A stretch of 64,000 bases of DNA from an uncultured bacterium. Its GTDB lineage: Bacteria > Verrucomicrobiota > Lentisphaeria > Victivallales > Victivallaceae. Of the stretch, positions 34,737 to 44,296 are shown piece by piece (position 1 is the first letter of the stretch; every line of letters starts with the position of its first letter). The notes below the pieces were generated by a model. It had not been told where the DNA came from. It saw only the letters and a list, made by a program, of their open reading frames with translations, and searched no databases. The position numbers were made by a program, and so were the translations under genes. The DNA is taken from contig URVC01000010.1 in the NCBI GenBank assembly GCA_900551245.1, positions 24,209 to 88,208 on the forward strand, given 5' to 3'.

Positions 34737-37325
34737 ATGGATAAACAGGAGAAACAATTCAAACGGATGGTTCTGGCGTATCTTCACGATCCGCCGCATA
34801 AAGTATTGGACCTTGCAGAACATGAGGAGTTTGCAAGATCTTTCATCCGGGCTGTCTGGATCGATGGACCGGAGGGGAGTGAAGATTTGCGGCTCGAAAG
34901 AGAAAAGGAGAGCGGAAATCTCTATCCATGGGAAACTACGCCGGATCATGCCGCCGCGGCGGCGGACCGGGTGATTTTTCCAAACCGGTTCGCCGGGGCA
35001 GGCGGTTGTTTTGCGGCGCCCGGCAACCATAAGGGAATCGTAAAACATCCGCTGGGGGCAGGGGAGCGAGTGATCGAATGCCCGGCTACCGCAGCCCGAG
35101 CCGAAGAGGAGTTGCAGGGCAGTTTCGGCGGGATCAAAGCGGCATCGTGGCGTGAATTCTTCTTTCTGCTCTGGCGTCGCTGGCGGGAGGAGAGTGTGGC
35201 GATTGACCCGGCCCTGGGAGTTCTGCCGGCGGATTCGCGCATTCCGGATCATTCCATATGGCTGCATATGGATTTGACTGCGGCATTTGAGGCGTGCCGG
35301 GAGAGCGGCGGCGCCCGGCTGGAGCCGGCGTTTCTTCTCTTCCAGCTGGGCCCGGTTCAGGAGTTCATCGCCGCGGCCCGTTCCACCCGCGATCTGTGGA
35401 GCGGCTCCTACCTGATCTCCTGGTTGACCGGTTGTGCGATCAAAGCCGTTACTGATGAGGTCGGCCCCGCTTCGGTAATATTCCCCGCGCTGCGCGGTTT
35501 GGGAATTTTCGATGCAGTCAATCGGGAATTCTTTGAGAAGGTCAAGTATCAGGGGAAACATGGTCGGCTCGACACCTTGTGGCAGCGGCTGTACGGAACG
35601 GCTGAAGGCGAGAAAGATCCGGCGAAATCGCTGTTTTACCCGACCATTCCGAACCGTTTTCTGGCGCTTGTTCCCGCCTCGCGGGCGGAGGAGCTTGCAC
35701 GCCGGGCGGAACAGGCGGTGCATGAGGAATTGAAGCGGATTGGCGATCACTGCTTCCGGCAGCTGGGGACGCTGGCGAATCGAGACATCTCCGCCTGGCG
35801 TCCCCGTTGGGAGAAGCAGCTGGAGCTCATGCCGCAGATCACATGGCAGACGCTGCCGTTTTACGAAGATCTCGATGCGGCGCTTGCCGCGTTGGAAAAG
35901 ATGGATCCCGGTCAGGCGGCGCGGATGCGGGAAGCCCGGGTTCTGGCGGAAGCGATCATTCCGGAGAAGGAGCGTGACGGCCGTTACTATCGGTGCTGTT
36001 CCCGCTGCGGCGAATATCCGGACCGCTGTACCCATCCGGATAAACGTTGGAAACTCAATCGCCCGGAATTTGCCTGGGGGGCGAACTTCGCGGAGGTGAG
36101 CCTGCGTCTTGCGGCCCGCCGCAACACGCGCGACTTTGCCGCGTTCGTCACCGATGACCATCAGGATGGCGCTCCGAAAGATATGCTGACCGGCAAGGAG
36201 GAGTTGATCGGCGACGAGGCATTCTGGAAGCAGAAGTCCGATGTTTTCAAGGACAACGAAGGACCTTACGGAGCGTTGAACATCATCAAACGTCTCTGGT
36301 GTGACCCGCATTGCGGTTATCTGGTCAAAGCGCTGGGCGTGTCGGAAAGCCGGTTCCAGTCGTTTCTGCGTTTCAATTCGACGCCGGAGCTGGCGGGGAA
36401 TGACGGCTATTTTGCGATTCTAGCGATGGATGGCGACGAAATGGGCAAGTGGATCAGCGGGGAGAAAACCCCCGGCTTTCTGGAACAGCTCCGGGGAAAT
36501 ACGAGGGAGTACTTCGAGCGTCTCGGGGTTACGCCGGAACTGCGGCGGCAGGTCACACCGGGCTATCATCTGCAGTTCAGCGAAGCGCTTGCGAATTTCG
36601 CGTCGAAACTGGCCGGCTGGATTGTCGAAGAACACAATGGCTGTTTGATCTATGCCGGTGGTGACGATGTGCTGGCAGCTCTTCCGGCAAAGAACGCACT
36701 CGATTGCGCCGAGGCGTTGCGAAACGCCTTTCACGGCGAGAACGGCTGGCAGAATGGAATTCTGGTTCCGGGCTGCCGGGCCGAGCTCTCCTGCGGAATC
36801 GCGATTGCCCATGCACACGATCCCTTGCAGCAGGTTGTGGCGGAGGCGCGCCGGGCGGAGAGTCGGGCGAAGCATGAGTACGGCCGGAGCGCCTTTGCCG
36901 TATCGCTGATCAAACGGGGCGGCGAAACCATTCACTGGGGGGCGAACTGGGACGATGAAGCACTTCCGCTTTTCCGGTCTTTCCGGGCGATGCGGGAGGA
37001 TGACCTGGCTTCCGGGCGTTTCCCCTATATGCTGGCAGGACTGCTCGCACCGTATCGGCTGGAGGCGGGAGAGGGGAGTTTCGCTCCGGAATTTCATCCG
37101 CGCGAAGTTATCGCCTGTGAACTGGAGCAGGTTCTGACCAATCAGATGAAAATTAGAACGCCGGATGATTTGCGCCGTCGGGATGAGTTGCGGAGGCTCT
37201 GTCTGACCTATCTGGACGCTCTTGATGCAAAGAAGCGCTGGGGGGACTTTGATAAACTGTTTCTGACGGAGGCGTTCATCTGGCGCGACCGTTCCGGTGA
37301 AGGTAAAGGAGGGAAAGAGGCATGA
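34737..37325 (+). CDS. cas10: Type III-B CRISPR Cas10 (Cmr2)
   Basis: An 862-residue large subunit of the Cmr complex. The N-terminus carries the HD-like segment YLHDPPHKVLDLAEHEEF. Two palm domains follow: the first has the Cmr2 segment LGPVQEFIAAARSTRDLWSGSYL, and the second has the metal site AMDGDEMGKW and the cyclase motif GGDD (residues 641-644) in YAGGDDVLA. A zinc-finger-like cluster CCSRCGEYPDRC lies between them. The intact GGDD predicts synthesis of cyclic oligoadenylates after target RNA binding, matching the CARF genes in the operon. AGAGGAG precedes the ATG. Its stop overlaps the cmr3 start as ATGA. Confidence 0.95.
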   Translation: MDKQEKQFKRMVLAYLHDPPHKVLDLAEHEEFARSFIRAVWIDGPEGSEDLRLEREKESGNLYPWETTPDHAAAAADRVIFPNRFAGAGGCFAAPGNHKGIVKHPLGAGERVIECPATAARAEEELQGSFGGIKAASWREFFFLLWRRWREESVAIDPALGVLPADSRIPDHSIWLHMDLTAAFEACRESGGARLEPAFLLFQLGPVQEFIAAARSTRDLWSGSYLISWLTGCAIKAVTDEVGPASVIFPALRGLGIFDAVNREFFEKVKYQGKHGRLDTLWQRLYGTAEGEKDPAKSLFYPTIPNRFLALVPASRAEELARRAEQAVHEELKRIGDHCFRQLGTLANRDISAWRPRWEKQLELMPQITWQTLPFYEDLDAALAALEKMDPGQAARMREARVLAEAIIPEKERDGRYYRCCSRCGEYPDRCTHPDKRWKLNRPEFAWGANFAEVSLRLAARRNTRDFAAFVTDDHQDGAPKDMLTGKEELIGDEAFWKQKSDVFKDNEGPYGALNIIKRLWCDPHCGYLVKALGVSESRFQSFLRFNSTPELAGNDGYFAILAMDGDEMGKWISGEKTPGFLEQLRGNTREYFERLGVTPELRRQVTPGYHLQFSEALANFASKLAGWIVEEHNGCLIYAGGDDVLAALPAKNALDCAEALRNAFHGENGWQNGILVPGCRAELSCGIAIAHAHDPLQQVVAEARRAESRAKHEYGRSAFAVSLIKRGGETIHWGANWDDEALPLFRSFRAMREDDLASGRFPYMLAGLLAPYRLEAGEGSFAPEFHPREVIACELEQVLTNQMKIRTPDDLRRRDELRRLCLTYLDALDAKKRWGDFDKLFLTEAFIWRDRSGEGKGGKEA

Positions 37326-38497
37326 ATTACGAACTTGAACTGCATCCGCGGGATGTGCTTTATTTCCGGGACGGGCGGCCGCTGGGGGGGAGTTCCGACG
37401 GAATCGGTTCCCTGTGGCCGCATCCGGCCTTGTTTCATTCGGCATTGCTGGCGGCTCTGCAGCGCCGGTTTGCCGACCGGCTCGGAGAGTGGGAGAGTGA
37501 ACATCACCGCCTGACGGTTTCCGAACAGAGAAAACAGGAGCGGGGCCGAGTCCGCTTCCATCTGGGCGGTCTGAAAAGTTGGGGCCCGTTCCCGAAGAAC
37601 GACGAGGGAATCTGGGTTTCGACGCCCGCGGATCTGCTTGTACAGGGAGGCGTGGCATCTCCGATGCAATTTTCCAGAGCGGGGCGTGCGAATTTGCCGG
37701 AACCCTTGCAATATCCGGTCGGGAGTTTGGCCGGCGCGACGAAGGAGAAACCGGGAGAGTGGCTGCTTCTGTCGGAACTGGCGCACTATCTGGCGGGGGA
37801 GACGAAGAATCTGCGGACGGTTTCTGCCGGAGAGCTGTATCTGGCGGAAGCTCGTCCGGGAATCGGGATTGATGCAGAACGGCGCTCCGTGGAGGAGGGG
37901 CGATTTTACAGCGCGGAATATCTGCGATTGGCAAAAGGGGTTTCGATGGCGGCATTCGCTTCGTGTGCGGCGAAGAAGTACAGCGGAGCGGAGACCGATA
38001 TGCTTGCGGAGCTTTTCCGGGAGGCGAACCGTTGCGATCTGATTTTTGGCGGACAACGTGGCACGGCCCGGCTCGAGTGCGGCCGCAGTCGGGCCGCGCT
38101 GGTGGAGGACCCGCCGGAATCGTTTCCGGGGAACCGGGTGAAGTGGGTTCTGCTCTCGCCGGGATTTTTCTGCCGCGGCTGGCTTCCGGGGTGGGTGGAT
38201 CAGAAGAGTGGCGCGGTGATGCTTCGGGAGAACAAGAGTGACGCTGTTGATGCCAGGCTGGTTGCCGCGTGCATTCCGAAGCCTCAGGCGGTTTCCGGCT
38301 GGAATCCGGCTGCGGGAGCGCCGAAGGCGACCCGGCTGCTGGTACCGGCGGGGGCGGTCTACTATTTTGAGTGCGGAACGCCGGAGGATGCACAGCGCCT
38401 CTCGCGAATTCTGCATGGCAGAACCAAACCGGATGCGCTGGGAGAACAGGGACTGGGACTCGGTGTCTGCGGCCGGTGGGATTTTATTCAACTGTAA
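37322..38497 (+). CDS. cmr3: Type III-B Cmr3 (crRNA 5' tag-binding RAMP)
   Basis: A 391-residue Cas5-group RAMP protein of the Cmr complex; Cmr3 and Cas10 hold the 5' tag of the crRNA. The diagnostic N-terminus is LHPRDVLYFRDGRPLGG, followed by LWPHPALFHSALLAAL, with the glycine-rich C-terminal end LGLGVCGRWDF. The start overlaps the cas10 stop by four bases (ATGA), so translation is coupled. Length and order fit the family. Confidence 0.93.
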   Translation: MNYELELHPRDVLYFRDGRPLGGSSDGIGSLWPHPALFHSALLAALQRRFADRLGEWESEHHRLTVSEQRKQERGRVRFHLGGLKSWGPFPKNDEGIWVSTPADLLVQGGVASPMQFSRAGRANLPEPLQYPVGSLAGATKEKPGEWLLLSELAHYLAGETKNLRTVSAGELYLAEARPGIGIDAERRSVEEGRFYSAEYLRLAKGVSMAAFASCAAKKYSGAETDMLAELFREANRCDLIFGGQRGTARLECGRSRAALVEDPPESFPGNRVKWVLLSPGFFCRGWLPGWVDQKSGAVMLRENKSDAVDARLVAACIPKPQAVSGWNPAAGAPKATRLLVPAGAVYYFECGTPEDAQRLSRILHGRTKPDALGEQGLGLGVCGRWDFIQL

Positions 38498-38543
38498 CAT
38501 CTTCGCAATGAAAAAAATAGAGAAACAGAAAGGATTGAAAAAG

Positions 38544-39398
38544 ATGGAAAAGCGGATTTTTGCAATTTTCACCCGTACCCCTCTTCACGTCGGAGCTGGA
38601 AACTCGGTCGGAGCGATTGATTCTCCGGTGATGCGCGAGCGGCACACCCGGATCCCGATCATTCCCGGCAGCAGTCTGAAAGGGGTGCTGGCCGATCTTT
38701 GGAACGATGAAAATTGTAAGCGGAGCAGTGACGGGAAAACGTTGTTCGGCGAGGATGAACAGGGCGCGTCGAAGGCGAAAGCCGGCCAGCTGCTGGTCGG
38801 AGAGGCGCGGGTGTTGGCGTTCCCGGTACGTTCTGCGAAAGGTTCGTTCGCCTGGATCACCTGTCCGCTGGCACTGCGGCGGCTGGAACGGGATGCCGGT
38901 CTGGAGCTGAATGTGAATTCGCTCGACGGCTTGAAAGAGGATCAGTGTGTCGCGGCTGCCGATGAGGTGGTTTTCGGTGGCGGCCGGGTTGTACTGGAGG
39001 AGTATCAGTTTGCCTGTTTGAAAAAGGAGATTTCCGCGCTGGCTGAGGCGCTGGTAACACTCGGGGCGGATCCGGTCTGGCAGGAGGTTGAGAACCGTCT
39101 GGTGGTGGTGAACGACGAGATGTTCAGCTATTTTGTCGAGCAGGCCTGCGAGGTGGTGACGCGGATTCGGGTGGAGGATGAGACCGGCACGGTTGCTTCC
39201 GGTGCGCTGTTCAATCAGGAGCAGGTTCCGTCGGAGACGATGTTCTACGCGGTGCTCGGGGCGGAAAAGCAGAGAGAGCATTCGGCCGTTGATGCTTTGG
39301 ATGAGGTGCGGGAAAAACTCGAATCCGTCGGAAATGTTCTGCAGATTGGCGGTGACGAGACGATCGGCCTCGGCTATTGCACGGTAACGCTCAACTGA
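38544..39398 (+). CDS. cmr4: Type III-B Cmr4 (backbone RAMP nuclease)
   Basis: A 284-residue Cas7-group RAMP that forms the filament backbone and cuts target RNA. The segment HVGAGNSVGAIDSPVMRE places an Asp at residue 26, the position of the catalytic Asp described for Cmr4. IPIIPGSSLKGVLAD and FGED follow as in the family. This numbering supports the ATG at 38544, which has AAAGGA upstream, over an in-frame ATG 36 bases earlier. The C-terminal glycine-rich end is LQIGGDETIGLGYC. It lies 46 bases after cmr3. Confidence 0.94.
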   Translation: MEKRIFAIFTRTPLHVGAGNSVGAIDSPVMRERHTRIPIIPGSSLKGVLADLWNDENCKRSSDGKTLFGEDEQGASKAKAGQLLVGEARVLAFPVRSAKGSFAWITCPLALRRLERDAGLELNVNSLDGLKEDQCVAAADEVVFGGGRVVLEEYQFACLKKEISALAEALVTLGADPVWQEVENRLVVVNDEMFSYFVEQACEVVTRIRVEDETGTVASGALFNQEQVPSETMFYAVLGAEKQREHSAVDALDEVREKLESVGNVLQIGGDETIGLGYCTVTLN

Positions 39399-39414
39399 GA
39401 GGAGGAACAGCATC

Positions 39415-39813
39415 ATGAAGAATCTCGATCAGATCCGCGCCGCGAATGCGATCCGTCATCAGAATACAGTTTTTCCTGGTGCGGAGGGCGGCGAAGTAGT
39501 GAAAAAGGTTCCGACAATGATTCGGGACAATGGAATGCTCGCGGCTGCTGCTTTTGCCGCAGAACCCAAAGGCAACGGAAATTACAAAAATCCCGGACAT
39601 AAAAAAGTGTTTGATTGCATTATCGAACATTTAGCCTCTAATGGTGTGAATTTATTGGAACGCGCGATGCCTTTGGAGGATTTTATTCGGTTCCTGGTGG
39701 GAGGTGATTCCGCAGTACTGCGGAATATCACGACAGAGAGCATGGAGTATCTGAATTATCTGCGTCGCTTTGCCCGCAAAAAGGAGGATGAGAAACATGG
39801 TTCCAGAGAATAA
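39415..39813 (+). CDS. cmr5: Type III-B Cmr5 (small subunit)
   Basis: A 132-residue mostly helical protein. The segment VPTMIRDNGMLAAAAFA is the Cmr5 hallmark. Small subunits line the filament and contact target RNA. GAGGAGG lies before the ATG. Its coding end overlaps the cmr6 start by 17 bases. Confidence 0.92.
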   Translation: MKNLDQIRAANAIRHQNTVFPGAEGGEVVKKVPTMIRDNGMLAAAAFAAEPKGNGNYKNPGHKKVFDCIIEHLASNGVNLLERAMPLEDFIRFLVGGDSAVLRNITTESMEYLNYLRRFARKKEDEKHGSRE

Positions 39814-40972
39814 GGAAATTCTTTCGGTTCAGCAGGGCGTGGTCGATGTTCTAGGAGGACCTGATCTCCCCAAACTGGAATCCGTCTCGTTGCGCTTGCG
39901 GAAAATGGTTCTCGTCGGTCAGCGGGTTTCCGACAATGAGCTCAAAAAAGTCTGCTCTGTGGCGGAAAGGAACAGAAAATGTCTGGAAAAAATTCCGGCA
40001 CCGACGTATTCAGTTCCCGGGATGGTTGCATTTACGATGCAACTGGGAGGGCGGATGATGGTCGATCAGGCCGGGGGCGTGTTGGAAAATGCCAATCTCT
40101 GTCTGCACCGGAATCTGGGTTATCCGATGATTCCCGGATCCGCATTGAAAGGAATTGCCCGCCATTCCGCCTGGTGCAGATGGATCGAAGCGCTTGAAGC
40201 GGGAAAAACGGAGGAGGCGAAATCCCTTGCCGGATTGATCGCAGCAACGTTCGGTTATCCTACCGGTGACCCGCTGCCGGCAAATGCCGCCGCCCGGACC
40301 CGCGAATCGGATCATTATCTCGATGCGTTTCTTGCCAGTGAATTTCCGGATGATTATGGAAAGGATGGTCGCAGAACGGCGTGGGCGGGAGCGGTTTCGT
40401 TTCTGCCGGCAGTGCCGGGTGACAAGGAGTGGAAGCTGGTGGTGGATGTTCTCAATTCCCACGGTGACGGCGTTTCAAATGTGCGTAACCCGCGTCAGGA
40501 CAACGGTGAAAAAAATCCGATCCCGGTTTTCTTCCCCGCAGTGGAAAGCGGGACGAAATTCCGGTTCACCGTCGTTCCCATCGCCGGGCGAAGCACTCCG
40601 GAAACGTTGAATTTTGCGGTGAAAATGCTGAAAAACGGTCTGACCACCTGTGGCGTCGGAGCCAAGACTGCTGCGGGATACGGCTGGTTTATTCCGGATT
40701 CGGAAGAAAAGATTGCTGACCGTTCTTCCTGTTCGCCGGAGGAATTGGAAGTGATTTACCAGCAGGAGGTCGACAATCTTCCTGTTAACGGACTGGAGGA
40801 TACGGTGGATGCACTGGCTTCCCGTGATGAGCTTTTTCAACGGTTATATCTCCTTCGACTGATGCGGGAAAAGGCGTCTTTGCTACGCAGATGGGAGAAG
40901 AAAGGAAATCCCCGTTTACAGAAAGTTACTGAGATTGCCGGGAAACTTAATCTGGAGCTCACTTACAAATGA
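39797..40972 (+). CDS. cmr6: Type III-B Cmr6 (terminal RAMP)
   Basis: A 391-residue RAMP that caps the 3' end of the complex. Family features are LGYPMIPGSALKGIARHSAW near residue 110, the FGYPTGD and GAVSFLPAVPG segments, VFFPAVESGTKFRFTVVP, and the glycine-rich GLTTCGVGAKTAAGYGWF. About 100 C-terminal residues are helical and longer than in minimal Cmr6 proteins. AAGGAGG is present inside the cmr5 end. The stop overlaps the cmr1 start as ATGA. Confidence 0.92.
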   Translation: MVPENKEILSVQQGVVDVLGGPDLPKLESVSLRLRKMVLVGQRVSDNELKKVCSVAERNRKCLEKIPAPTYSVPGMVAFTMQLGGRMMVDQAGGVLENANLCLHRNLGYPMIPGSALKGIARHSAWCRWIEALEAGKTEEAKSLAGLIAATFGYPTGDPLPANAAARTRESDHYLDAFLASEFPDDYGKDGRRTAWAGAVSFLPAVPGDKEWKLVVDVLNSHGDGVSNVRNPRQDNGEKNPIPVFFPAVESGTKFRFTVVPIAGRSTPETLNFAVKMLKNGLTTCGVGAKTAAGYGWFIPDSEEKIADRSSCSPEELEVIYQQEVDNLPVNGLEDTVDALASRDELFQRLYLLRLMREKASLLRRWEKKGNPRLQKVTEIAGKLNLELTYK

Positions 40973-41760
40973 AGGACTATTATGATTTTGAATTGCTGAC
41001 GCCATGCCTCTGTCATGGCGCATCCAAAACGACGGCGGAAATGCGCATTCCGTCGATCCGGGGGCATCTCCGTCGCTGGCATACGATTCTCTTCGGCAGC
41101 GAGGATATGAAGCTGACCTGGGGAACGGCGAGCGGGAAAGTCATCAGCAGTCGGGTGATCCTGCGTCTGCTGCCTGTAAACAATGCCCCGGAATCGCAGA
41201 TGCCGCAACAAGTGCTTCCACATGTGAAGGTTGGTCCCAAAGCATTTACCTGTTCTGCATTGAAGAGAGGAACCCGTTATCGGCTGCTGGTTGCCTTTCG
41301 TCCGATGACGTCAGAGCAAGTGCGGGAACGGGTGGATCGGGTCATCACGAGTTGGCTTTATCTGGGGTGTGTCGGAATGAGGAGCAGCCGGGCGTTCGGT
41401 TCGGTTTGGCCGCAGGGGGCCAAACCGGATGAGGCCGACTTCTGCAAGGAGGTAAGAATTGCGGCGGAAAAATTAGCGATAATGATTTCTGCAAAAACAG
41501 TTCCGAAGATTGATTTGGCAATCTGCACGGATACTTTGAGCGGTGGCGATAACGAAAAATATTTCGGTTATGTCAAGGGTAGAAATCGATTGACTTCTCC
41601 TTTGAAAATGAAGTACATCCGCCTCGCTGACGGGTTTCATCTGGTGTTGTATGCGACTTCCGAGGAAATCGTTTCCAGGGCGTTGGAACAGTTGGACAAC
41701 GCAGGTAAGCCGCTGGGGAAAATCAAGTTCACGAGAATTTCAGACGGGAGGCCGCTGTGA
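40969..41760 (+). CDS. cmr1: Type III-B Cmr1 (RAMP), short form
   Basis: A 263-residue RAMP with the Cmr1 signature LLTPCLCHGASKTTAEMRIP followed by IRGHLRRWHTILFG, and the central glycine-containing loop LGCVGMRSSRAFGSVWP. Cmr1 binds the 3' part of the complex together with Cmr6. It is shorter than many Cmr1 proteins, mainly in the C-terminal part. ATGA overlaps join it to cmr6 upstream and to the Crn2-like gene downstream. Confidence 0.85.
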   Translation: MKDYYDFELLTPCLCHGASKTTAEMRIPSIRGHLRRWHTILFGSEDMKLTWGTASGKVISSRVILRLLPVNNAPESQMPQQVLPHVKVGPKAFTCSALKRGTRYRLLVAFRPMTSEQVRERVDRVITSWLYLGCVGMRSSRAFGSVWPQGAKPDEADFCKEVRIAAEKLAIMISAKTVPKIDLAICTDTLSGGDNEKYFGYVKGRNRLTSPLKMKYIRLADGFHLVLYATSEEIVSRALEQLDNAGKPLGKIKFTRISDGRPL

Positions 41761-42125
41761 TTGAGGCGATGTTGATCGGAAATACGTTTCCGCTGACACT
41801 GGTGCGGCGGCGGTTGACGGTCGATGTTGTTCCGCTGGAGGAATTCCGGCGGATGGCGGCAGGGAGGCGCATCGTCTCCTTCTGGGGACACGCCAATACG
41901 CTGCATGCCGCTTCGGCGGCGGTCGGGTTCGATCTCTCTCCGGCGGAGGAGCGGCCTGTGCTGACGCTCTCTCCGGAGGCTCTGCCCGCCCTCGGCGATG
42001 AAGTGTTCCGCGAGTGCTGGATCCTCTCGCCGGATTTCCGCCGGAGCTTCCGCCCCGCGGTCGGTGACGAACTCAAGCCCGACGAAATATGCAGCTGGCA
42101 GTGTCTGCATCTCGTCTGGCTGTAA
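41757..42125 (+). CDS. DUF1874/Crn2-like protein, probable cyclic-oligoadenylate ring nuclease
   Basis: A 122-residue protein. IEAMLIGNTFPLTLV aligns with the LANAFSxNML start of DUF1874 proteins. IVSFWGHANTLHAASAAVGF matches their strand-Ser-x-x-Gly-His-x-x-Thr segment; His45 would correspond to the essential histidine (His47 in AcrIII-1). Proteins of this family cut cyclic tetra-adenylate and switch off type III signalling; Crn2 is the cellular form and AcrIII-1 the viral form. The gene is embedded by ATGA overlap with cmr1 and lies 16 bases before the Card1-like nuclease, exactly where an off-switch would be useful. The assignment rests on short motifs, so activity is inferred. Confidence 0.65.
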   Translation: MIEAMLIGNTFPLTLVRRRLTVDVVPLEEFRRMAAGRRIVSFWGHANTLHAASAAVGFDLSPAEERPVLTLSPEALPALGDEVFRECWILSPDFRRSFRPAVGDELKPDEICSWQCLHLVWL

Positions 42126-42141
42126 AAAACGAAGGAATGAT

Positions 42142-43263
42142 ATGAAGCGTTTTCGAACACACATCCTCATGGTTTCCGGGCAGGCGACGCCGAATGTGCT
42201 CGCGGTCATGGATAAATCGATCCGGCCGGATAAGGTCGTCCTCTGTGCGACGGACGACATGCGTCGAAATGCCGAAATTCTGGCTGCCTATTTCACCCTT
42301 CATCAGATTTCCGCCCGGATCTATGAACTCGGCAGCGCCTACGATTTCGCCGCACTTCAGGAGAAATTTCTGGATCTGGCCGCGGATTTCTCCGGCCGCG
42401 AGCCGGAAACCGGCGTCAATCTGACCGGTGGTACCAAGCTGATGACCATTGCGGCGCAACAGGTGTTCTGGCAGGATTTCCCCTGTTTCTACATCAATCC
42501 GGAACGGAACTCCATTCTCTCTATTTCGGAGGAGGGCGCTCCCGAGTATCCGATTGCCGGTCAGTTGAAGATCAGCGACTTTTTCGCCATTCATGGCTAT
42601 CAGGTAGACACTCCGGCGCGAAAGGAGATGACGGAGAAGACCCGATTGCTCTGCCGGACTCTGCTCGGAGAGTACTCCCGGTACGTGGATTCGCTCAAAG
42701 AGCTCAATTATCTGGCCGGGGAAGCGAAGGGGACGCTTGTCGTTCGGAAAAGCATTCCGGAAAAATACTGGGAATTGCTCAAGTTTTTTCAGGATCATGG
42801 GGCGATCCGCTACTATGACAACAACAGAATCGAGTTCCCCGATGAGGAGAGCCGCCGTTTCTGCCAGGGCATCTGGCTGGAAGAGTGGGTGGGCAACGAG
42901 CTCAGGGAGCTGAATCGGCGGGTGAAACTGCAGGATTACGCCTCTTCCATCAAGATCAAAAGTGGAACCGACACCGAAAATGAGATCGATGCGGCGTTCT
43001 TGTACAAAAACCGGCTCTATCTGATCGAGTGCAAAGCGGCCGATCTGGGGAAAGACGCGAAGAGTGCGCCTCCGCTCTATAAACTTGACAGTCTGCATCT
43101 GCGGCCGGGAATGTTCACCGAGATGATTCTGGCGAGCTATCAGCCGCTGGATCCCTACGGGAAACGGCGTGCGGCGGATTTGGGGATTCAGGTGGTGGAG
43201 ATGAGCAGTCTGCTCGGGCTGGCCACCTGTCTGGAAAAGATGATCTCTCCGAAGGGGCGTTGA
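42142..43263 (+). CDS. Card1/Can2-like CARF nuclease (DUF1887)
   Basis: A 373-residue protein close in length to Card1. The N-terminal CARF domain contains HILMVSGQATPNVLAVMD, the linker VVLCATDD, and the nucleotide-contact motif VNLTGGTKLMTIAAQQVF. A winged-helix-like spacer follows. The C-terminal PD-(D/E)xK domain has TENEIDAAFLYKNRLYLIECK, with Asp283, Glu296 and Lys298 as the catalytic set. Family members are activated by cyclic tetra-adenylate and degrade single-stranded nucleic acids or nick DNA. It sits after the predicted ring nuclease and before cas1. The start is the ATG preceded by GAAGGA. Confidence 0.9.
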   Translation: MKRFRTHILMVSGQATPNVLAVMDKSIRPDKVVLCATDDMRRNAEILAAYFTLHQISARIYELGSAYDFAALQEKFLDLAADFSGREPETGVNLTGGTKLMTIAAQQVFWQDFPCFYINPERNSILSISEEGAPEYPIAGQLKISDFFAIHGYQVDTPARKEMTEKTRLLCRTLLGEYSRYVDSLKELNYLAGEAKGTLVVRKSIPEKYWELLKFFQDHGAIRYYDNNRIEFPDEESRRFCQGIWLEEWVGNELRELNRRVKLQDYASSIKIKSGTDTENEIDAAFLYKNRLYLIECKAADLGKDAKSAPPLYKLDSLHLRPGMFTEMILASYQPLDPYGKRRAADLGIQVVEMSSLLGLATCLEKMISPKGR

Positions 43264-43267
43264 ATCG

Positions 43268-44296
43268 ATGCCGTCGCTGGTCATCACCCGGGATACGGTT
43301 TCGGTGCGATTGCAGTCGGACCGCCTTGAGTTGATTCGCCACGCAGAGGCCGGCATGGAAAGCCTTGACCGTTTTTCTGTGCCGCTTCATGATGTGGAAC
43401 GAGTGGTGATCTGCGGGCGTCCGATTGTGACGTTGCCGGTGCTTCATCGGTTGATGTCTTTACGGATTCCGGTGACATTTCTTTCTGCGCGCGGTCGGTG
43501 GCTGGGGGCGATTGATTCGGGGAACCGGCTCAATGCCGCCCGCCGCATCCGGCAGTATCGGCTTTTCGCGGAAGAGGGGGGGCGGGCAGCCGTGTCAGCT
43601 CGCTTGATCTTTGCAAAAATCCGGAATTCGCGCCGTGTGCTGCAGCGGCTTTCGGCGGCCCGTCGTGAGTCGGATTTGCCGCAGCAGCGTGAGGCGGCGA
43701 TGTTTCTGCGCCGCTCCTGTATGGAAATCCGCCGAAAGCATCCGGCATTGGATGTTCTTCGGGGGATGGAGGGGATGGCGGCGGCCTGTTATTTTCGTCG
43801 TCTCAGTGATTTTTTCCCTCCGGAACTGCCATTCAAAGAACGTTCCCGGCAGCCGCCGTTGAATGCGGCGAATTCGATTCTCTCCTGGAGTTATACCATT
43901 GTACTGGGAGAAATTGAAACCTGCCTGCGGCTGCACGGTTTGGAGCCGGGGATCGGTTTTCTGCATACGGTAGAATACAGCATGCCTTCGCTGGCGCTGG
44001 ATCTGCTTGAGCCGCTGCGGGCGCCGTTGTGTGATATGCTTTCATTGCATCTGCTTAACCACCGGATTTTGCGGTCGGAACATTTCCGATTTGAGGCGGA
44101 GGATGGCGGGACCTATCTGACGGATGATGGGAAAAAGTTGTTTTTCACTGCATACGAACAGACGATGGCGCGGAAATTTTCATTAAAACCCGGGGGCGAG
44201 CATACGGATTTCCGGCGGATTATCGAGCATCAGGTAAGGGCGGTCATCCGGATTCTGGAAGGAGAAGACGATGTTGAATTTTTCCACATGCCCTGA
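43268..44296 (+). CDS. cas1: CRISPR integrase Cas1
   Basis: A 342-residue integrase that inserts new spacers together with Cas2. The metal-binding set is Glu168 in VLRGMEGMAAACYF, His233 in GIGFLHTVEYSMPSLALDLLEP, and Glu248 (or Asp245) in the same segment. The N-terminal beta domain ends with IVTLPVLHRLMSLRIPVTFLS. It begins four bases after the Card1-like stop. No reverse transcriptase domain is fused to it. Confidence 0.95.
   Translation: MPSLVITRDTVSVRLQSDRLELIRHAEAGMESLDRFSVPLHDVERVVICGRPIVTLPVLHRLMSLRIPVTFLSARGRWLGAIDSGNRLNAARRIRQYRLFAEEGGRAAVSARLIFAKIRNSRRVLQRLSAARRESDLPQQREAAMFLRRSCMEIRRKHPALDVLRGMEGMAAACYFRRLSDFFPPELPFKERSRQPPLNAANSILSWSYTIVLGEIETCLRLHGLEPGIGFLHTVEYSMPSLALDLLEPLRAPLCDMLSLHLLNHRILRSEHFRFEAEDGGTYLTDDGKKLFFTAYEQTMARKFSLKPGGEHTDFRRIIEHQVRAVIRILEGEDDVEFFHMP

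Noticed and set aside
41757..42125. The Crn2-like gene as a phage-derived anti-CRISPR (AcrIII-1)
   Set aside because: It is coupled by ATGA to cmr1 and sits between effector genes on the same strand, with no phage genes nearby; a host regulator is more likely.
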